Assembly (NCBI GenBank): GCA_023440975.1
Contig: JAEZRD010000108.1
Span: forward strand, 13,395 to 77,394
Origin: Methanobacteriota archaeon
Lineage (GTDB): Archaea; Methanobacteriota; Methanobacteria; Methanobacteriales; Methanobacteriaceae
Direction of reading: 5' to 3'
DNA length: 64,000 nucleotides
The notes beneath the pieces are model-generated. The model saw only the letters and a program-made list of their open reading frames with translations, did not search any database and had not been told where the DNA came from. Made by a program: the position numbers and the translations under genes. Positions 1-9,789 of the stretch are shown in pieces (position 1 is the stretch's first letter; each line of letters opens with the position of its first letter).

Positions 1-758
1 ATCACAAGGAAACCATTATATCCTAAATAAAGATTAGGATATTGTATAAGATTATAACTTACGAAATGTCCGGCATAAACAGCAGTTGTTAAGTAAGTAA
101 ATAAATCAAAAATACTATGTAATAAAATTACACTTAATAAACTTCTTGTTCTAAGGAAAACAGCCCCAAGAATTATTCCCGCAGTCATTGCATATACAAC
201 TTGAACTAAAGTATCTATTAATGGAGCATGAGTTAAATTAATTAAATGAGCAAGACCAAAAAATACTGCAGCTAAAATTAAAGCTTTATAAATACCTTTC
301 TTACTATACCCATAATTCAACATTAAATTCTGCAGAATCAACCCTCTCATAAATACTTCTTCATAAATTCCAACTGCAAAAGAATAGATTATTGCTCCAA
401 TTATAGGGGCTAAAGCAAAATTTAACGGATTATTATAATTTAAACTTAAATAAATTACTAATTGAATAACACCTGTTAAAATTACAAAAGAACCTAATTT
501 AAGCCCTAAACCTAAATTATTTTTACTAAAAAGTTTACTATTAAATAAACCTAACTTTTTAATAATTAAAATAGCAATTACAGCCATCACTAATTCTGAA
601 ACAATTTCCGTCACATAAGGTAAGCCTTGTGATAAATTAAAAGATTTGAAAATGGTGCTTAATATCATCCCTAAAATTAAGAATAATATTAAAGAAAATA
701 GTGTGAAAATTATAGGGCTTCTTCTATTAAAAACTTTTTTATCACTTATATTAATCAC
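1..758 (-). CDS. CPBP family intramembrane metalloprotease, 3' end cut by the window edge
   Basis: About 252 codons of a very hydrophobic protein are visible; the C-terminus lies beyond position 1. The reverse-strand translation shows the three family motifs in order: EEVFMRG (EExxxR), FFGLAHL (FxxxH) and HSIFD, set in several membrane helices. This is the CPBP (CAAX protease/bacteriocin-processing) family of membrane-embedded proteases. Known members process prenylated proteins or confer bacteriocin immunity, but archaeal substrates are mostly unknown. The first usable in-frame start is GTG at 758, which overlaps the best ribosome-binding sequence (GAGGTGATT), so the true start may be a non-standard codon slightly downstream. 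Family assignment is firm; substrate is unknown. Confidence 0.82.
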   Translation of the reverse strand, partial: MINISDKKVFNRRSPIIFTLFSLILFLILGMILSTIFKSFNLSQGLPYVTEIVSELVMAVIAILIIKKLGLFNSKLFSKNNLGLGLKLGSFVILTGVIQLVIYLSLNYNNPLNFALAPIIGAIIYSFAVGIYEEVFMRGLILQNLMLNYGYSKKGIYKALILAAVFFGLAHLINLTHAPLIDTLVQVVYAMTAGIILGAVFLRTRSLLSVILLHSIFDLFTYLTTAVYAGHFVSYNLIQYPNLYLGYNGFLV

Positions 759-970
759 CTCAAATTTTATTTATTATACTTTTTTTAACCCTATTTAATC
801 AAAAATATTATTTATTTAAAGTATATGCTTTTTAAATTTAGTTCTAATAACTTTTAAAAGTTTTGATTAAAAATTTTTATAATAATTTAATTTAAACTCT
901 AAATTTCCGAATTTTTTTAATAAAAAATTATTATTTAATAAAAAATATAAATAAAAAAATAAGGGATAAA

Positions 971-1867
971 ATGGTTAGTAAAAAAGATTATTTAAAATCT
1001 GATAAAACATTAAACAGACCCACAGATATAAACTTACCCTATTTTGCATATGGACTTTTTAAACCAAACCAATTAGCTTACAATAAGATTCATGACCTTG
1101 TTCTAAAACATCACTCCTCTAAAGTAAAAGCAGAAATGTACATTAAAGATGGAATAGTCCTCCTAAAAATTAATGAAAACACAAAAACAACAATTAATGG
1201 AGAATTATTCTATTTTAAAAAAGGTGACGAAAAAGAAGCTTATGACAGAATTAGAGTATTTGAACCTAAAAAATTTTATAAATGGCAAAAAACTACTGTA
1301 ATAATAAATAATCAAGAAGAAAAAGCAAATGTGCTTGTTGGAGTAAATATAAAAAACAGTAAATTATTAAGTCAAAACAATTTCGAATATGAAGATCCCT
1401 TCTTCAATGAAGCATTAAATGAAATAGAATTAATATTAAATGAAGATGAAAAAAATCAACAAAATAACGAATGGATAAACTCTGATAATATACAACATAT
1501 TTTCAGACTTCAAATGGCTTATCTTTTACTATGGACATGTATTAAACGATTCTCTTTCTTAAAATATCCATTAATAGATAATACAAATAACCAATATAAA
1601 TTAATAGCAAAAGAGCCAGCATTCGAAAAAACACTCAAAAATTTAGTTAAAGAAAAAAGACAAATATATTCATCTAATTATTTAAATGAAAGTATATTAA
1701 ACCCAGAATCACCAGAAAAATCTTTAGACTATTATCATGATTTAAGGTTTTATGGAGTTCATAAAGAAACAGTTTTAGAAGATTATAAAATAATTAAATC
1801 TTCACTAAAAGAATTATTAATTATTTTTAAAGAAATAATAGAATATTCAAAACATGAATTTGAATAA
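971..1867 (+). CDS. GGCT-like (gamma-glutamylcyclotransferase/AIG2 fold) protein with a C-terminal extension
   Basis: 298 residues, start ATG after AAGGGAT. The N-terminal half looks like the gamma-glutamylcyclotransferase-like fold: a YFAYGLFKPNQ loop (residues about 24-34, compare the YGxLxxG substrate loop), a short beta segment ending in INGELFYF, and an EAYDRIRVFEPKKFYKW stretch like the usual 'LDxxEG...YxR' region. Residues about 150-298 are charged and helical and I do not recognise them. Domain family is inferred from motif layout only; enzymatic activity on glutathione-type substrates should not be assumed. It stands alone, convergent with the inositol-phosphate synthase gene. A general hypothetical protein is the alternative. 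Confidence 0.6.
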   Translation: MVSKKDYLKSDKTLNRPTDINLPYFAYGLFKPNQLAYNKIHDLVLKHHSSKVKAEMYIKDGIVLLKINENTKTTINGELFYFKKGDEKEAYDRIRVFEPKKFYKWQKTTVIINNQEEKANVLVGVNIKNSKLLSQNNFEYEDPFFNEALNEIELILNEDEKNQQNNEWINSDNIQHIFRLQMAYLLLWTCIKRFSFLKYPLIDNTNNQYKLIAKEPAFEKTLKNLVKEKRQIYSSNYLNESILNPESPEKSLDYYHDLRFYGVHKETVLEDYKIIKSSLKELLIIFKEIIEYSKHEFE

Positions 1868-1899
1868 AAAAAAGTTTTAAAAAAAAGTATTATTAAGAA

Positions 1900-1923
1900 T
1901 TGAAAGATTAAATTATCTTTCAA
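1900..1923. terminator. Hairpin between convergent genes
   Basis: A 9-bp perfect inverted repeat (TTGAAAGAT ... ATCTTTCAA, 6-nt loop) spans the end of the minus-strand ino1 gene and lies just past the plus-strand GGCT-like gene. T-rich tracts sit on both sides. It is placed to end transcription from both sides, though archaeal termination depends mainly on the U-tract. Confidence 0.4.
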
Positions 1924-3010
1924 GTTCTCCTTTAATAAACTCTTCAGTTTTTTCTGCAGCAATATCATCAGTATATTGCACAGGAGGATGTTTCATAATA
2001 TAAGAAGAAATAGAAGTTAATTGACCACTAATACCTCTTTCTAAACCTAATTTACAACAACGTACAGCATCAATAACACATCCTGCACTATTTGGTGAAT
2101 CTTCAACACTTAAACGTAATTCAATATTCATAGGAACATCACCAAAAGTCTTACCTTCCATTCTTAAGAAACATAACTTATTATCATTTTGCCAAGGAAC
2201 ATAATCACTAGGACCAATATGAATATTATGATCTTCTAATCTTTGAGGAACAACAGCTTGAACTGCTTCAGTTTTAGATTCTCTCTTAGAACTTAAACGT
2301 TCATGATTTAACATATTAAGGAAGTCAGTATTACCTCCAGTATTTAATTGATAAGTTCTATCAAGAGTAACTCCTCTTTCTTTAAAAAGATTAGCTAAAG
2401 TTCTATGAGTAATAGTTGCACCAATTTGTGCTTTAATATCATCTCCAACACAAGGAATACCTTGGTCTCGGAATTTTTGCTCCCATTCCGGGTCACTAAC
2501 AATAAACACAGGCATACAATTTACAAAAGCAACACCAGCATCAAGACAACATTGGGCATAAAATCTTGCAGCCTTCTCAGATCCTACTGGAAGATAATTT
2601 AATAATATCTCAGCACCACTATCCTTTAAAACTTCAACTACATCACACGGTTCTTCATCACTAATTAAAAAAGTATCATCAGCCCCATACTCTTTCATAT
2701 GAGGTGCAACACCATCAAGAACTTCACCCATTGAAACCTTAACATCACTTTCAGGAATATTCTCATTAAATACAGTAGTACAATTAGGCTTTTCAAAAAT
2801 AGCTTTGTCAATAGTTTTTCCAACTTTTCTTTGATCAATATCAAATGCTGCAACTACTTCAATATCTCCAGGCTCATAATCTCCAATTTTCCAATGCATT
2901 AAACCATTAGAATCCTCTGCTGTTTTATCTGAATAATAATAAATACCTTGAATAAGTGAGCTGGCACAATTCCCCATACCAACTATAGCAATTTTAATTT
3001 TGTCTGTCAA
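1913..3010 (-). CDS. ino1: myo-inositol-1-phosphate synthase
   Basis: 365 residues, the usual size for the short archaeal/actinobacterial type. It converts glucose 6-phosphate to 1L-myo-inositol 1-phosphate using NAD, feeding archaetidylinositol-type lipids or inositol solutes. The N-terminal Rossmann motif IVGMGNCASSLIQGI is clear, followed by VVAAFDIDQRKVGK, the NYLPVGSE segment, and the catalytic-domain stretch GGNTDFLNML. Start is TTG at 3010, six bases after GGTGA. It is divergent from a GT4 glycosyltransferase and near DGGGP synthase, consistent with polar lipid or envelope synthesis. Confidence 0.93.
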   Translation of the reverse strand: MTDKIKIAIVGMGNCASSLIQGIYYYSDKTAEDSNGLMHWKIGDYEPGDIEVVAAFDIDQRKVGKTIDKAIFEKPNCTTVFNENIPESDVKVSMGEVLDGVAPHMKEYGADDTFLISDEEPCDVVEVLKDSGAEILLNYLPVGSEKAARFYAQCCLDAGVAFVNCMPVFIVSDPEWEQKFRDQGIPCVGDDIKAQIGATITHRTLANLFKERGVTLDRTYQLNTGGNTDFLNMLNHERLSSKRESKTEAVQAVVPQRLEDHNIHIGPSDYVPWQNDNKLCFLRMEGKTFGDVPMNIELRLSVEDSPNSAGCVIDAVRCCKLGLERGISGQLTSISSYIMKHPPVQYTDDIAAEKTEEFIKGELER

Positions 3011-3223
3011 TTACTTTCACCTTAAAATTATTTGTAAAATAAAATCTTAACTGTTTAAAATTAAGAATATAAATATATTAATTAATATTTCATTTTCATT
3101 TTATTTAAATATAATTTAATATTGTTTAAATTCACATAAATATAAAGTATAAAAAAGATTTATCTTATAAAATGTAAATTAATAATAAGAATTAAGAATA
3201 CTTCAACTGGAGATTAATAAATA

Positions 3224-4507
3224 ATGAAAAAAGTACTACTTATAGCTTTTTATTTCAACCAAACCAATGAAATAGCTTCAAAAAGACTAAGAGCATTAGC
3301 TAAATACTTACCACAGTATGGATGGGAACCAATAGTAATAGTCCCAGATTTAGGTAACTTAAACATGGAAGGAATAAATTGTAACGTAGTACAAACTCCA
3401 TACATCGATATGATGGATAAATGGATGGGAAAAAACAAATCAAATCTTTCAGATGAATCAGAAAAACAAGAAACCATAATAAAAGATTCAACAAGTGTAA
3501 ATAACCAAGTACTAAGTAAAATAGTTTCAATTGCTGGAGAAATCTTTGCTTATCCTGATGGAATGAAATATTGGTACAAGCCAACTATGGAAGCAGCATC
3601 AAAAATAATAGAAGAAGAAAATATAGATGCCATAATCACTTCATCATGGCCAGTAACCTCACATAAAATAGGTAAAGACTTAAAAATAAAATATCAAATA
3701 CCTTGGATAGCAGATTTACGGGATCTTTGGAATATGAATCCTTACATATCCCACACCCATATACGAACCTACTTTGAAAAACGTTTAGAGATTAAAACAT
3801 TTGAACAGGCAAATGTATTAACAACTACAACACCACTTGCAGCAGAAACATTATCTAAACTACACCCCAATAACATAATTGTACCAATATTGTCAGGTTT
3901 TGATCCTGATGATTTTAAAAAATTAAACATCACTAAAACAGTAACTAATGATAAATTAAACTTAACATATGCCGGATCATTATATCAAGGAAAAAGAGAC
4001 CCAACAATACTTTTTAAAGCATTAAAAGAATTAATAGATGAAGGATTAATAGATTCAAATAAAATTAAACTAAACTTTTATGGGGAAACTGGAAACCTAA
4101 AAGAATTAAAAACAAAATATGAATTAAATGATATTGTAAATATTGGAGGTTTTTTACCTCATGATGATGTTCTAATGAAACAAGCAAACTCAGATGTACT
4201 CCTTTTAATTAGCTGGAATAATCCAAAAGAAAAAATGTTCATTCCAGGAAAAGTATATGAATACTTAGCATTAAAAAGACCTGTATTATCAATTGGATAT
4301 CAAGAAGGATCTCTTAAAAATTTAATTGAGGATACAAAAATGGGTGCTCATGTATCAAATTTAAAAGATACAAAAAATGCACTTCTTAATTTTTATAATG
4401 AATTTATTTCTAATGGGCAAGTTGAATTTAAAGCCAATGAAAAAGTAAATGTTTATTCTATGATTCAAACAGCTGCTAACTTCGGAAAATTATTAGATAA
4501 TCTTTAA
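3224..4507 (+). CDS. GT4-like glycosyltransferase
   Basis: 427 residues of GT-B architecture. The N-terminal half starts with a beta strand, KKVLLIAFYFNQTNEIAS, typical of glycosyltransferase family 4 proteins that open with a 'P..ggia.R...l...L...G' acceptor domain. The C-terminal half has LNLTYAGSLYQGKRDP (donor-domain entry) and the nucleotide-sugar binding region FIPGKVYEYLALKRPVL. No membrane segments or signal peptide, so a cytoplasmic or membrane-associated enzyme. Start ATG follows TGGAGATTAAT. It sits between ino1 (divergent) and DGGGP synthase, suggesting lipid or surface-polysaccharide glycosylation. Donor and acceptor cannot be read from the sequence. Confidence 0.82.
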   Translation: MKKVLLIAFYFNQTNEIASKRLRALAKYLPQYGWEPIVIVPDLGNLNMEGINCNVVQTPYIDMMDKWMGKNKSNLSDESEKQETIIKDSTSVNNQVLSKIVSIAGEIFAYPDGMKYWYKPTMEAASKIIEEENIDAIITSSWPVTSHKIGKDLKIKYQIPWIADLRDLWNMNPYISHTHIRTYFEKRLEIKTFEQANVLTTTTPLAAETLSKLHPNNIIVPILSGFDPDDFKKLNITKTVTNDKLNLTYAGSLYQGKRDPTILFKALKELIDEGLIDSNKIKLNFYGETGNLKELKTKYELNDIVNIGGFLPHDDVLMKQANSDVLLLISWNNPKEKMFIPGKVYEYLALKRPVLSIGYQEGSLKNLIEDTKMGAHVSNLKDTKNALLNFYNEFISNGQVEFKANEKVNVYSMIQTAANFGKLLDNL

Positions 4508-4597
4508 ATCAATTAATTATTTTTTTAATAGAAATTAAATAATATGATGAGAAAAAATATTAAATAATTATATTATTACTTTTATGGAGATTAGTTA

Positions 4598-5458
4598 ATG
4601 AACACTTATTTGGAAATCACAAGACCCAACAATGCAGTAATGGCGGCTGTAGCTGTATTACTAATGGCTATTATAGATTTTAACTATAGAATACCCATAA
4701 TATTAGGGTTCATAACAGTTCTCTTTGCTACTGCTGGAGGAAATGTTATAAATGATTTCTTTGATTATAAAATAGATAAGATTAACAAACCAGAAAGACC
4801 AATACCTTCTGGAAGAATAAGTCTTAAAAATGCTAGAAACTATGCATACTCTTTATTTGTCCTTTCAATTTTAATAAGTATAGTAATTAGTTATTTAGTT
4901 GCAAATATTGCTCCATTTATAATAGTTGTACTTTGTTGTTTAATCATGTATTTTTATGCACGTAACTTCAAAGCAATGCCTTTAATAGGAAACATGGTTG
5001 TAGCAATACTAACAGCAATGTGCTTCATTCTTGGAGGAGTAATACTTGCATATGATACAAAATCATTCAATATTTTAACTATATCTTATGCATTAGGATT
5101 TTTCGCATTCTTCATGACATTAGCACGAGAAATAACAAAAGACATGGAAGATGTTGAAGGAGATAAAATCGAAAATGCAAGAACACTACCTATAATAGCA
5201 GGATGTAAAATATCCAGTATACTTGCAGCAATATTAATAATCATAACAGCTCTTTTCAGCCCAATACTATACATTGAACATATATTTAGCATATACTACC
5301 TTATAGTGATGATAATACCAATTCTACTATTTTTATATTGTGCATACACTATACTAAAAAGTCAAACACCAAAAACTTGTGGTAAAGTTTCAAAACTTTT
5401 AAAAATAGGAATGTTGATAAGTTTTGTGGCTTTCATAATTGGAATAATACCAATTTAA
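4598..5458 (+). CDS. Digeranylgeranylglyceryl phosphate synthase (UbiA family)
   Basis: 286 residues with about eight or nine hydrophobic helices. It is expected to transfer the second geranylgeranyl chain onto geranylgeranylglyceryl phosphate at the membrane, the second ether-bond step of archaeal lipid synthesis. Both UbiA aspartate motifs are present: NDFFDYKIDKINKPERPIPSG region near residues 52-72 and DMEDVEGDK near 180. Length matches archaeal DGGGP synthases. Start ATG follows TGGAGATTAG. Other UbiA prenyltransferases are possible, but archaeal members of this size with the INKPERPIPSGRIS run are usually DGGGP synthase. The first-step partner enzyme egsA is encoded at about 28.2 kb in this window. 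Confidence 0.9.
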   Translation: MNTYLEITRPNNAVMAAVAVLLMAIIDFNYRIPIILGFITVLFATAGGNVINDFFDYKIDKINKPERPIPSGRISLKNARNYAYSLFVLSILISIVISYLVANIAPFIIVVLCCLIMYFYARNFKAMPLIGNMVVAILTAMCFILGGVILAYDTKSFNILTISYALGFFAFFMTLAREITKDMEDVEGDKIENARTLPIIAGCKISSILAAILIIITALFSPILYIEHIFSIYYLIVMIIPILLFLYCAYTILKSQTPKTCGKVSKLLKIGMLISFVAFIIGIIPI

Positions 5459-5481
5459 AAAAAAATAAAAAAAAAGATTAA

Positions 5482-5508
5482 GAATTGGAATTAAAAATTA
5501 TCCAATTC
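5482..5508. terminator. Hairpin between convergent genes
   Basis: GAATTGGA and TCCAATTC form an 8-bp inverted repeat with an 11-nt loop that covers the last codons of the minus-strand gene at 5498 and follows an A-rich stretch after the DGGGP synthase gene. Position fits a shared terminator; function is inferred. Confidence 0.35.
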
Positions 5509-5866
5509 CAATTTCATTTCCATCCTTGTCAACTTCATGTCCAGCACCTTCAATAACATTTCCATTTTTATCATAGGTCACATAACCACTTTCAGTAGTA
5601 CCATTAGAGTTAGTTTTACTCCATGTAACCGTTTTACTGCCGTCATTATTAGTTGTAGTTGTTGAGGAATTTGAATCCGCTACACTTCCATTAGAATCAC
5701 TATGGGAAATATTAACAGATGAATTATCTCCTGTAACATTGGTGGAATTATTTGTGGTATTTAAAATTGAATTTTCACCATTTGAAGTGAAAACTGCAGC
5801 TCCAACAGCTGCTATTGCAACAATTAAAATAATCAAAATTAAAATGATTGTGCTTGATTTATTCAA
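5498..5866 (-). CDS. Small membrane-anchored protein with a dense N-glycosylation sequon cluster
   Basis: 122 residues. An N-terminal hydrophobic helix (residues about 7-28) follows MNKSS, giving a signal anchor. The exposed part is low-complexity Asn/Ser/Thr/Gly. By eye I count nine Asn-x-Ser/Thr sequons between about residues 34 and 90 (NTT, NNS, NST, NVT, NSS, NIS, NGS, NSS, NGT). No cysteine lipobox is seen. Start is TTG after a strong GGAGGTGG. I do not recognise a family. It lies between the lipid/glycosyltransferase genes and a polytopic glycosyltransferase, so a heavily glycosylated surface peptide is a reasonable inference, but low-complexity drift could also produce the sequons. Confidence 0.72.
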   Translation of the reverse strand: MNKSSTIILILIILIVAIAAVGAAVFTSNGENSILNTTNNSTNVTGDNSSVNISHSDSNGSVADSNSSTTTTNNDGSKTVTWSKTNSNGTTESGYVTYDKNGNVIEGAGHEVDKDGNEIGIG

Positions 5867-6135
5867 TTAAACCACCTCCATACTTTTTTTAAAAATTTTA
5901 GTATCAATATATTATGAACATCTACTTATTAAATATATCCTTTTTTAAAAACAGTTAAATGAAAATCAAAACATAAATAACTTATCATTTGTCTTTTAAA
6001 TCATTTTAAAAAAAATAAATAAATAAGAATAATACTATAAACATTTATAAAATATTGAAAATTTAATAAAATAAAAATTTATTATTAACTTACAAATCAG
6101 AATATACTCATGCAATAAACTAATCTAAAAAGGAA

Positions 6136-7881
6136 TCATACTTTTTGATAAATATCAACTTCACCAATCTTTTTAACTTCCTTAAAATGAGGAATATTCA
6201 GAGTTTTATCTTGAGCAATATAATATTTCGTATTGTTAGCTAGCATTTGCTCTGAAAAAGTTGAAGGATTCACCTGAGTAGTAACATATTTAACTCCTTT
6301 TTGAAGATACCAAGTATATATTGGTCCTCTATCTGCCCAAATAACTGCAGAGCTTAAATTACTATCATGAGCTTCTAACCAAACCACACTATCTTTTTCA
6401 TTATTCACTAAAGGATCATTTTTATTCACAGTTAAATAAGCAAAACTCATAACAAGAATTATACAAATAAACAATACTGGGATGATTTGTTTTAAACTAA
6501 TCTTCTTAATATGGTATGGTTTTAACTTTTCACATAAAATACTTAAACCAAATGTTATGAAAAATGCTAAAGCTGGAGCAAATGCAGTAGCATATCTATC
6601 AACTTTAGTTAAATGAGCTGAAAGAAATATCATATGTCCCATAAACCATCCAATCATCATCAAATCATAAGTAAAAGATTCATATTTAACCTCATGTGTT
6701 TCATTATAATTAACAAGAATCTTATTAAATGTTAAACTGAAAATAAAGATACTTACAAAAAACAATATTTCACATTTAACAAATGATACAGTACCTGCAA
6801 CTGCAAATGAAACAATCATTCCAACAATTGAAGCAAATAAAATAATATAAAATACTGGTTTTGGAATTTTAACTTTACTAATAAGATTATCCCAAAACCC
6901 TTCACCATAACTTAAATCAATTCTAGAATCAATTGAATTATAAGATTCACTTAAAACTTTACTAAAATAGTATAATGCATAAACGATTCCTAAAACACAA
7001 ATAATCAATAAAATAATACCAATTAAATGATTAGGATTATAAATATAACGAGGGAGGTTACTAAAATAATATAATAAATTATTTCCTTTATGTTTACGGA
7101 TTGCAAAAGCAGATCTTGTAGTAGTTGATGAAATATCTTCGGCTTGACTTAAAAAACCAAATGGTAATTTATTGCTCAAATAAAAATAAAAGAATGGAAT
7201 AGTAAACAATAAGCCAACTATTGCTCCACCAACAATATTCTTAATATATTTCTTAATATTACTAATAATATCCTTTTGAGAGAGGAAATAAAGTATCATT
7301 ACAGCGAAAACAACCGCTCCAGTATATTTAGCAAAAAATGTTAAAATACTCAAAGGAAAAGCTAAATAAAAATACTTTTGGTCTTTTTTAATAGCTTTAA
7401 TAAAAAAGTACAAAGTCCAAATAGAAAGAGCAACTGAAGGGATATCTATAGATCCATTACCTGCCCACATAAGATTAACAGTAAAACTACCATAAAGTAA
7501 AGCTCCAAAAACACTATAAGTATTATTAAATCTTAATTTTAAAAGAAGATAAGTACCTACAACACCTAAAACATAAAAAGCACCAGTAATAATAAATAAA
7601 CTATTCTCACTAACAAAACCTAATTTAAAAGCGATACTAGTTAAAAAAGGAACAAGAGGAGATAAATAATTAACATAATCATAACCACTAATATTAACTC
7701 CACTAAACTTCAAAGCTTGAATAAGGTAAAGATAAATATCTCTATAAGAGTGTCCAAGTATGTTTTCACTACAATTTATCCATACAAGTAATCCACCAAT
7801 AATCAAAGATACAATTAACACAAATAAGAAGCTAAAAAGATTTTTATTCTTTAAAATATATGATTTAGCATTCTTAAACAT
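6136..7881 (-). CDS. Polytopic GT39/PMT-like membrane glycosyltransferase, paralogue A
   Basis: 581 residues with an N-terminal helix, many further transmembrane helices and a soluble C-terminal tail. The first outside loop carries YRDIYLYL followed by a YLSPLVPFLTS segment, and IDIPSVALSIW lies near residue 145, as in PMT/ArnT-like (GT39-clan) enzymes that use lipid-phosphate sugars. The C-terminal tail has IWADRG and ends in a short beta-rich 'YYIAQDK...VDIYQKV' unit that is also found in the next two genes. It is divergent from paralogue B across about 135 bp. The probable role is sugar transfer to surface polymers; substrate unknown. The ATG start follows AGGGAGAT. Confidence 0.7.
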   Translation of the reverse strand: MFKNAKSYILKNKNLFSFLFVLIVSLIIGGLLVWINCSENILGHSYRDIYLYLIQALKFSGVNISGYDYVNYLSPLVPFLTSIAFKLGFVSENSLFIITGAFYVLGVVGTYLLLKLRFNNTYSVFGALLYGSFTVNLMWAGNGSIDIPSVALSIWTLYFFIKAIKKDQKYFYLAFPLSILTFFAKYTGAVVFAVMILYFLSQKDIISNIKKYIKNIVGGAIVGLLFTIPFFYFYLSNKLPFGFLSQAEDISSTTTRSAFAIRKHKGNNLLYYFSNLPRYIYNPNHLIGIILLIICVLGIVYALYYFSKVLSESYNSIDSRIDLSYGEGFWDNLISKVKIPKPVFYIILFASIVGMIVSFAVAGTVSFVKCEILFFVSIFIFSLTFNKILVNYNETHEVKYESFTYDLMMIGWFMGHMIFLSAHLTKVDRYATAFAPALAFFITFGLSILCEKLKPYHIKKISLKQIIPVLFICIILVMSFAYLTVNKNDPLVNNEKDSVVWLEAHDSNLSSAVIWADRGPIYTWYLQKGVKYVTTQVNPSTFSEQMLANNTKYYIAQDKTLNIPHFKEVKKIGEVDIYQKV

Positions 7882-8017
7882 AATCCATTAAATCTCCCTA
7901 AAAAATTTCTTCTTAAATTATTATTAAATAATATTGTTTACATATTATTAATAATTATAATATTTCTTTAAAAATAATAATACTTCTGAAACTTGAAAAA
8001 TATGGAGTAATTATCTA

Positions 8018-9778
8018 ATGTCTAAAAATTTTAACTTAAAAAGTTTCTATAGTAATAATAAAAAAGATATACTAAGTTTATCTTTCTTAACTATTTTCAT
8101 GTTAATATTAACAACATTACTATTAAATATTGACATAAAAATAGGAGTATATTATATTAGAGATGTTTTTGGGTATTTAAATACTGCATTATACTTTGCA
8201 GGATATAACTCCGGTTTAGTGAACCTTAGGGGATTATCACCATTCTTACCTTTCATAACATCAATATTTTTCAGACTAGGTTTTATCAGTGATTCCACAA
8301 TAATGATTATAAGTGGAGCATTCTACATACTAGCAGTATTAGGATTTTACTCCCTAATGAGATTAAGATTCAAACAACTAAACAGTCTATTAGGTGCTAT
8401 ATTAATAGCTACTTTCAGCATAAACCTATCTTGGGCAACAAAAGGAATGCTTGATTTACCTGCACTAGCATTAAGTATATGGTCAGTTTACTTCATGTTA
8501 CTAGGTATAAAAAGAAACTCAAAATTTTATTACCTTGCATTTCCAACTGTAATTATTGGATTTTTCACAAAATATGCCGTAGTCTTTATAATACCAGTAA
8601 TGATAATGGCCATACTATTTTTAGATAAACCTTTAGAATACCTTAAAAAAGAATATAAAAACTTTATTGGGGGAATTATAGCAGGAGGTATAACAACAGG
8701 AATATTTTTATTAGCTTATCAAATCTGTAAACTACCATTATTCTTCTTAAGTCAGTCACAAACAATATCTGGGGAATCCAGTTTCACATCCCCTGTAGTT
8801 GCATCTACAGCACCAAAAGTAATAAATAATGTATTTTATTATTTAAACAATCTATTAATTTATATGCAAACATTTAACAACCCTCCCTACAGCGTAAAAT
8901 CAGGATTTTTAAGTATATCTAAAATGGGATGGTTAGGGGGAGATGTATCATGTATAAGTTACCTTTTAGGTGCAATATTAATAATTGGTTTATTAATTTA
9001 CTTAAAACAGTTATTTAATAAAAATAACTTAAAAATTATTTTTACAAATGAAATAAAAACTTATTCAAAAATTATAATAGTAATTGCTTCTTTTACAATA
9101 TTTTTCTTAACATTTCAAAAAATTTCAATTATAGAATCATTAATAATATTCACAATAGGATTCTTATTTATTTACAGATTATTATACAAAGTTAATATTA
9201 AAAACATGGATTTAGATTTCATTTTTGCCTATTGGTTTTTAATTAATTTCATATTCTTCACATATCATATAATAAAAGTAGGACGCTATGCTATAACATT
9301 CACACCCGCATTAGCATACTTTATTGTACTTGGCATTTGTTTAATAATAGCAGTATTAAAAAATACTTCAAAAATCAATTATTCTAAACTAAAAATAATA
9401 ATACCAACAGTATTAATAATTATTTTAACCCTATCTACTGCAGTCTGTTTAATGAATACTCCAACAACATTTGATAACAATCATCCTGCAAACATTCTAA
9501 ATGCCTCATCAGATGAGAAGAATATAGCAAATTACATAATCAATACTGACTCAAATTATACAAACAAAACAATATGGGCAGATCGAGGTGGAGATTTCAG
9601 TTTCTTCTTAATGAAAAATATTCCATCTGAAGAAAAATTCTCACAACAAGAAAATTTCACAAAATCCTTAGAAAGAAATAATGTGACCTATTTTATTGCT
9701 GATAAAAACAATTTAACACTTACAAATTATAAAATAATTAAACAATATGGAAATGTAACATTATATGAAAAAATTTGA
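8018..9778 (+). CDS. Polytopic GT39/PMT-like membrane glycosyltransferase, paralogue B
   Basis: 586 residues, same plan as the divergent gene at 6136-7881: N-terminal helix, first loop YYIRDVFGYLN with the acidic residue after Arg, LRGLSPFLPFITS, LDLPALALSIWS near residue 150, then about ten more helices and a soluble tail with IWADRGGDFSFFL and a terminal VTLYEKI unit. These shared blocks show that the genes are paralogues. Start ATG follows GGAGTAATT. Paralogue C starts 12 bp after its stop, so B and C are very probably cotranscribed. GT39-clan assignment is from layout and motifs; the sugar donor (probably a polyprenyl-phosphate sugar) and acceptor are unknown. Confidence 0.7.
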   Translation: MSKNFNLKSFYSNNKKDILSLSFLTIFMLILTTLLLNIDIKIGVYYIRDVFGYLNTALYFAGYNSGLVNLRGLSPFLPFITSIFFRLGFISDSTIMIISGAFYILAVLGFYSLMRLRFKQLNSLLGAILIATFSINLSWATKGMLDLPALALSIWSVYFMLLGIKRNSKFYYLAFPTVIIGFFTKYAVVFIIPVMIMAILFLDKPLEYLKKEYKNFIGGIIAGGITTGIFLLAYQICKLPLFFLSQSQTISGESSFTSPVVASTAPKVINNVFYYLNNLLIYMQTFNNPPYSVKSGFLSISKMGWLGGDVSCISYLLGAILIIGLLIYLKQLFNKNNLKIIFTNEIKTYSKIIIVIASFTIFFLTFQKISIIESLIIFTIGFLFIYRLLYKVNIKNMDLDFIFAYWFLINFIFFTYHIIKVGRYAITFTPALAYFIVLGICLIIAVLKNTSKINYSKLKIIIPTVLIIILTLSTAVCLMNTPTTFDNNHPANILNASSDEKNIANYIINTDSNYTNKTIWADRGGDFSFFLMKNIPSEEKFSQQENFTKSLERNNVTYFIADKNNLTLTNYKIIKQYGNVTLYEKI

Positions 9779-9789
9779 GTTGATACAAA

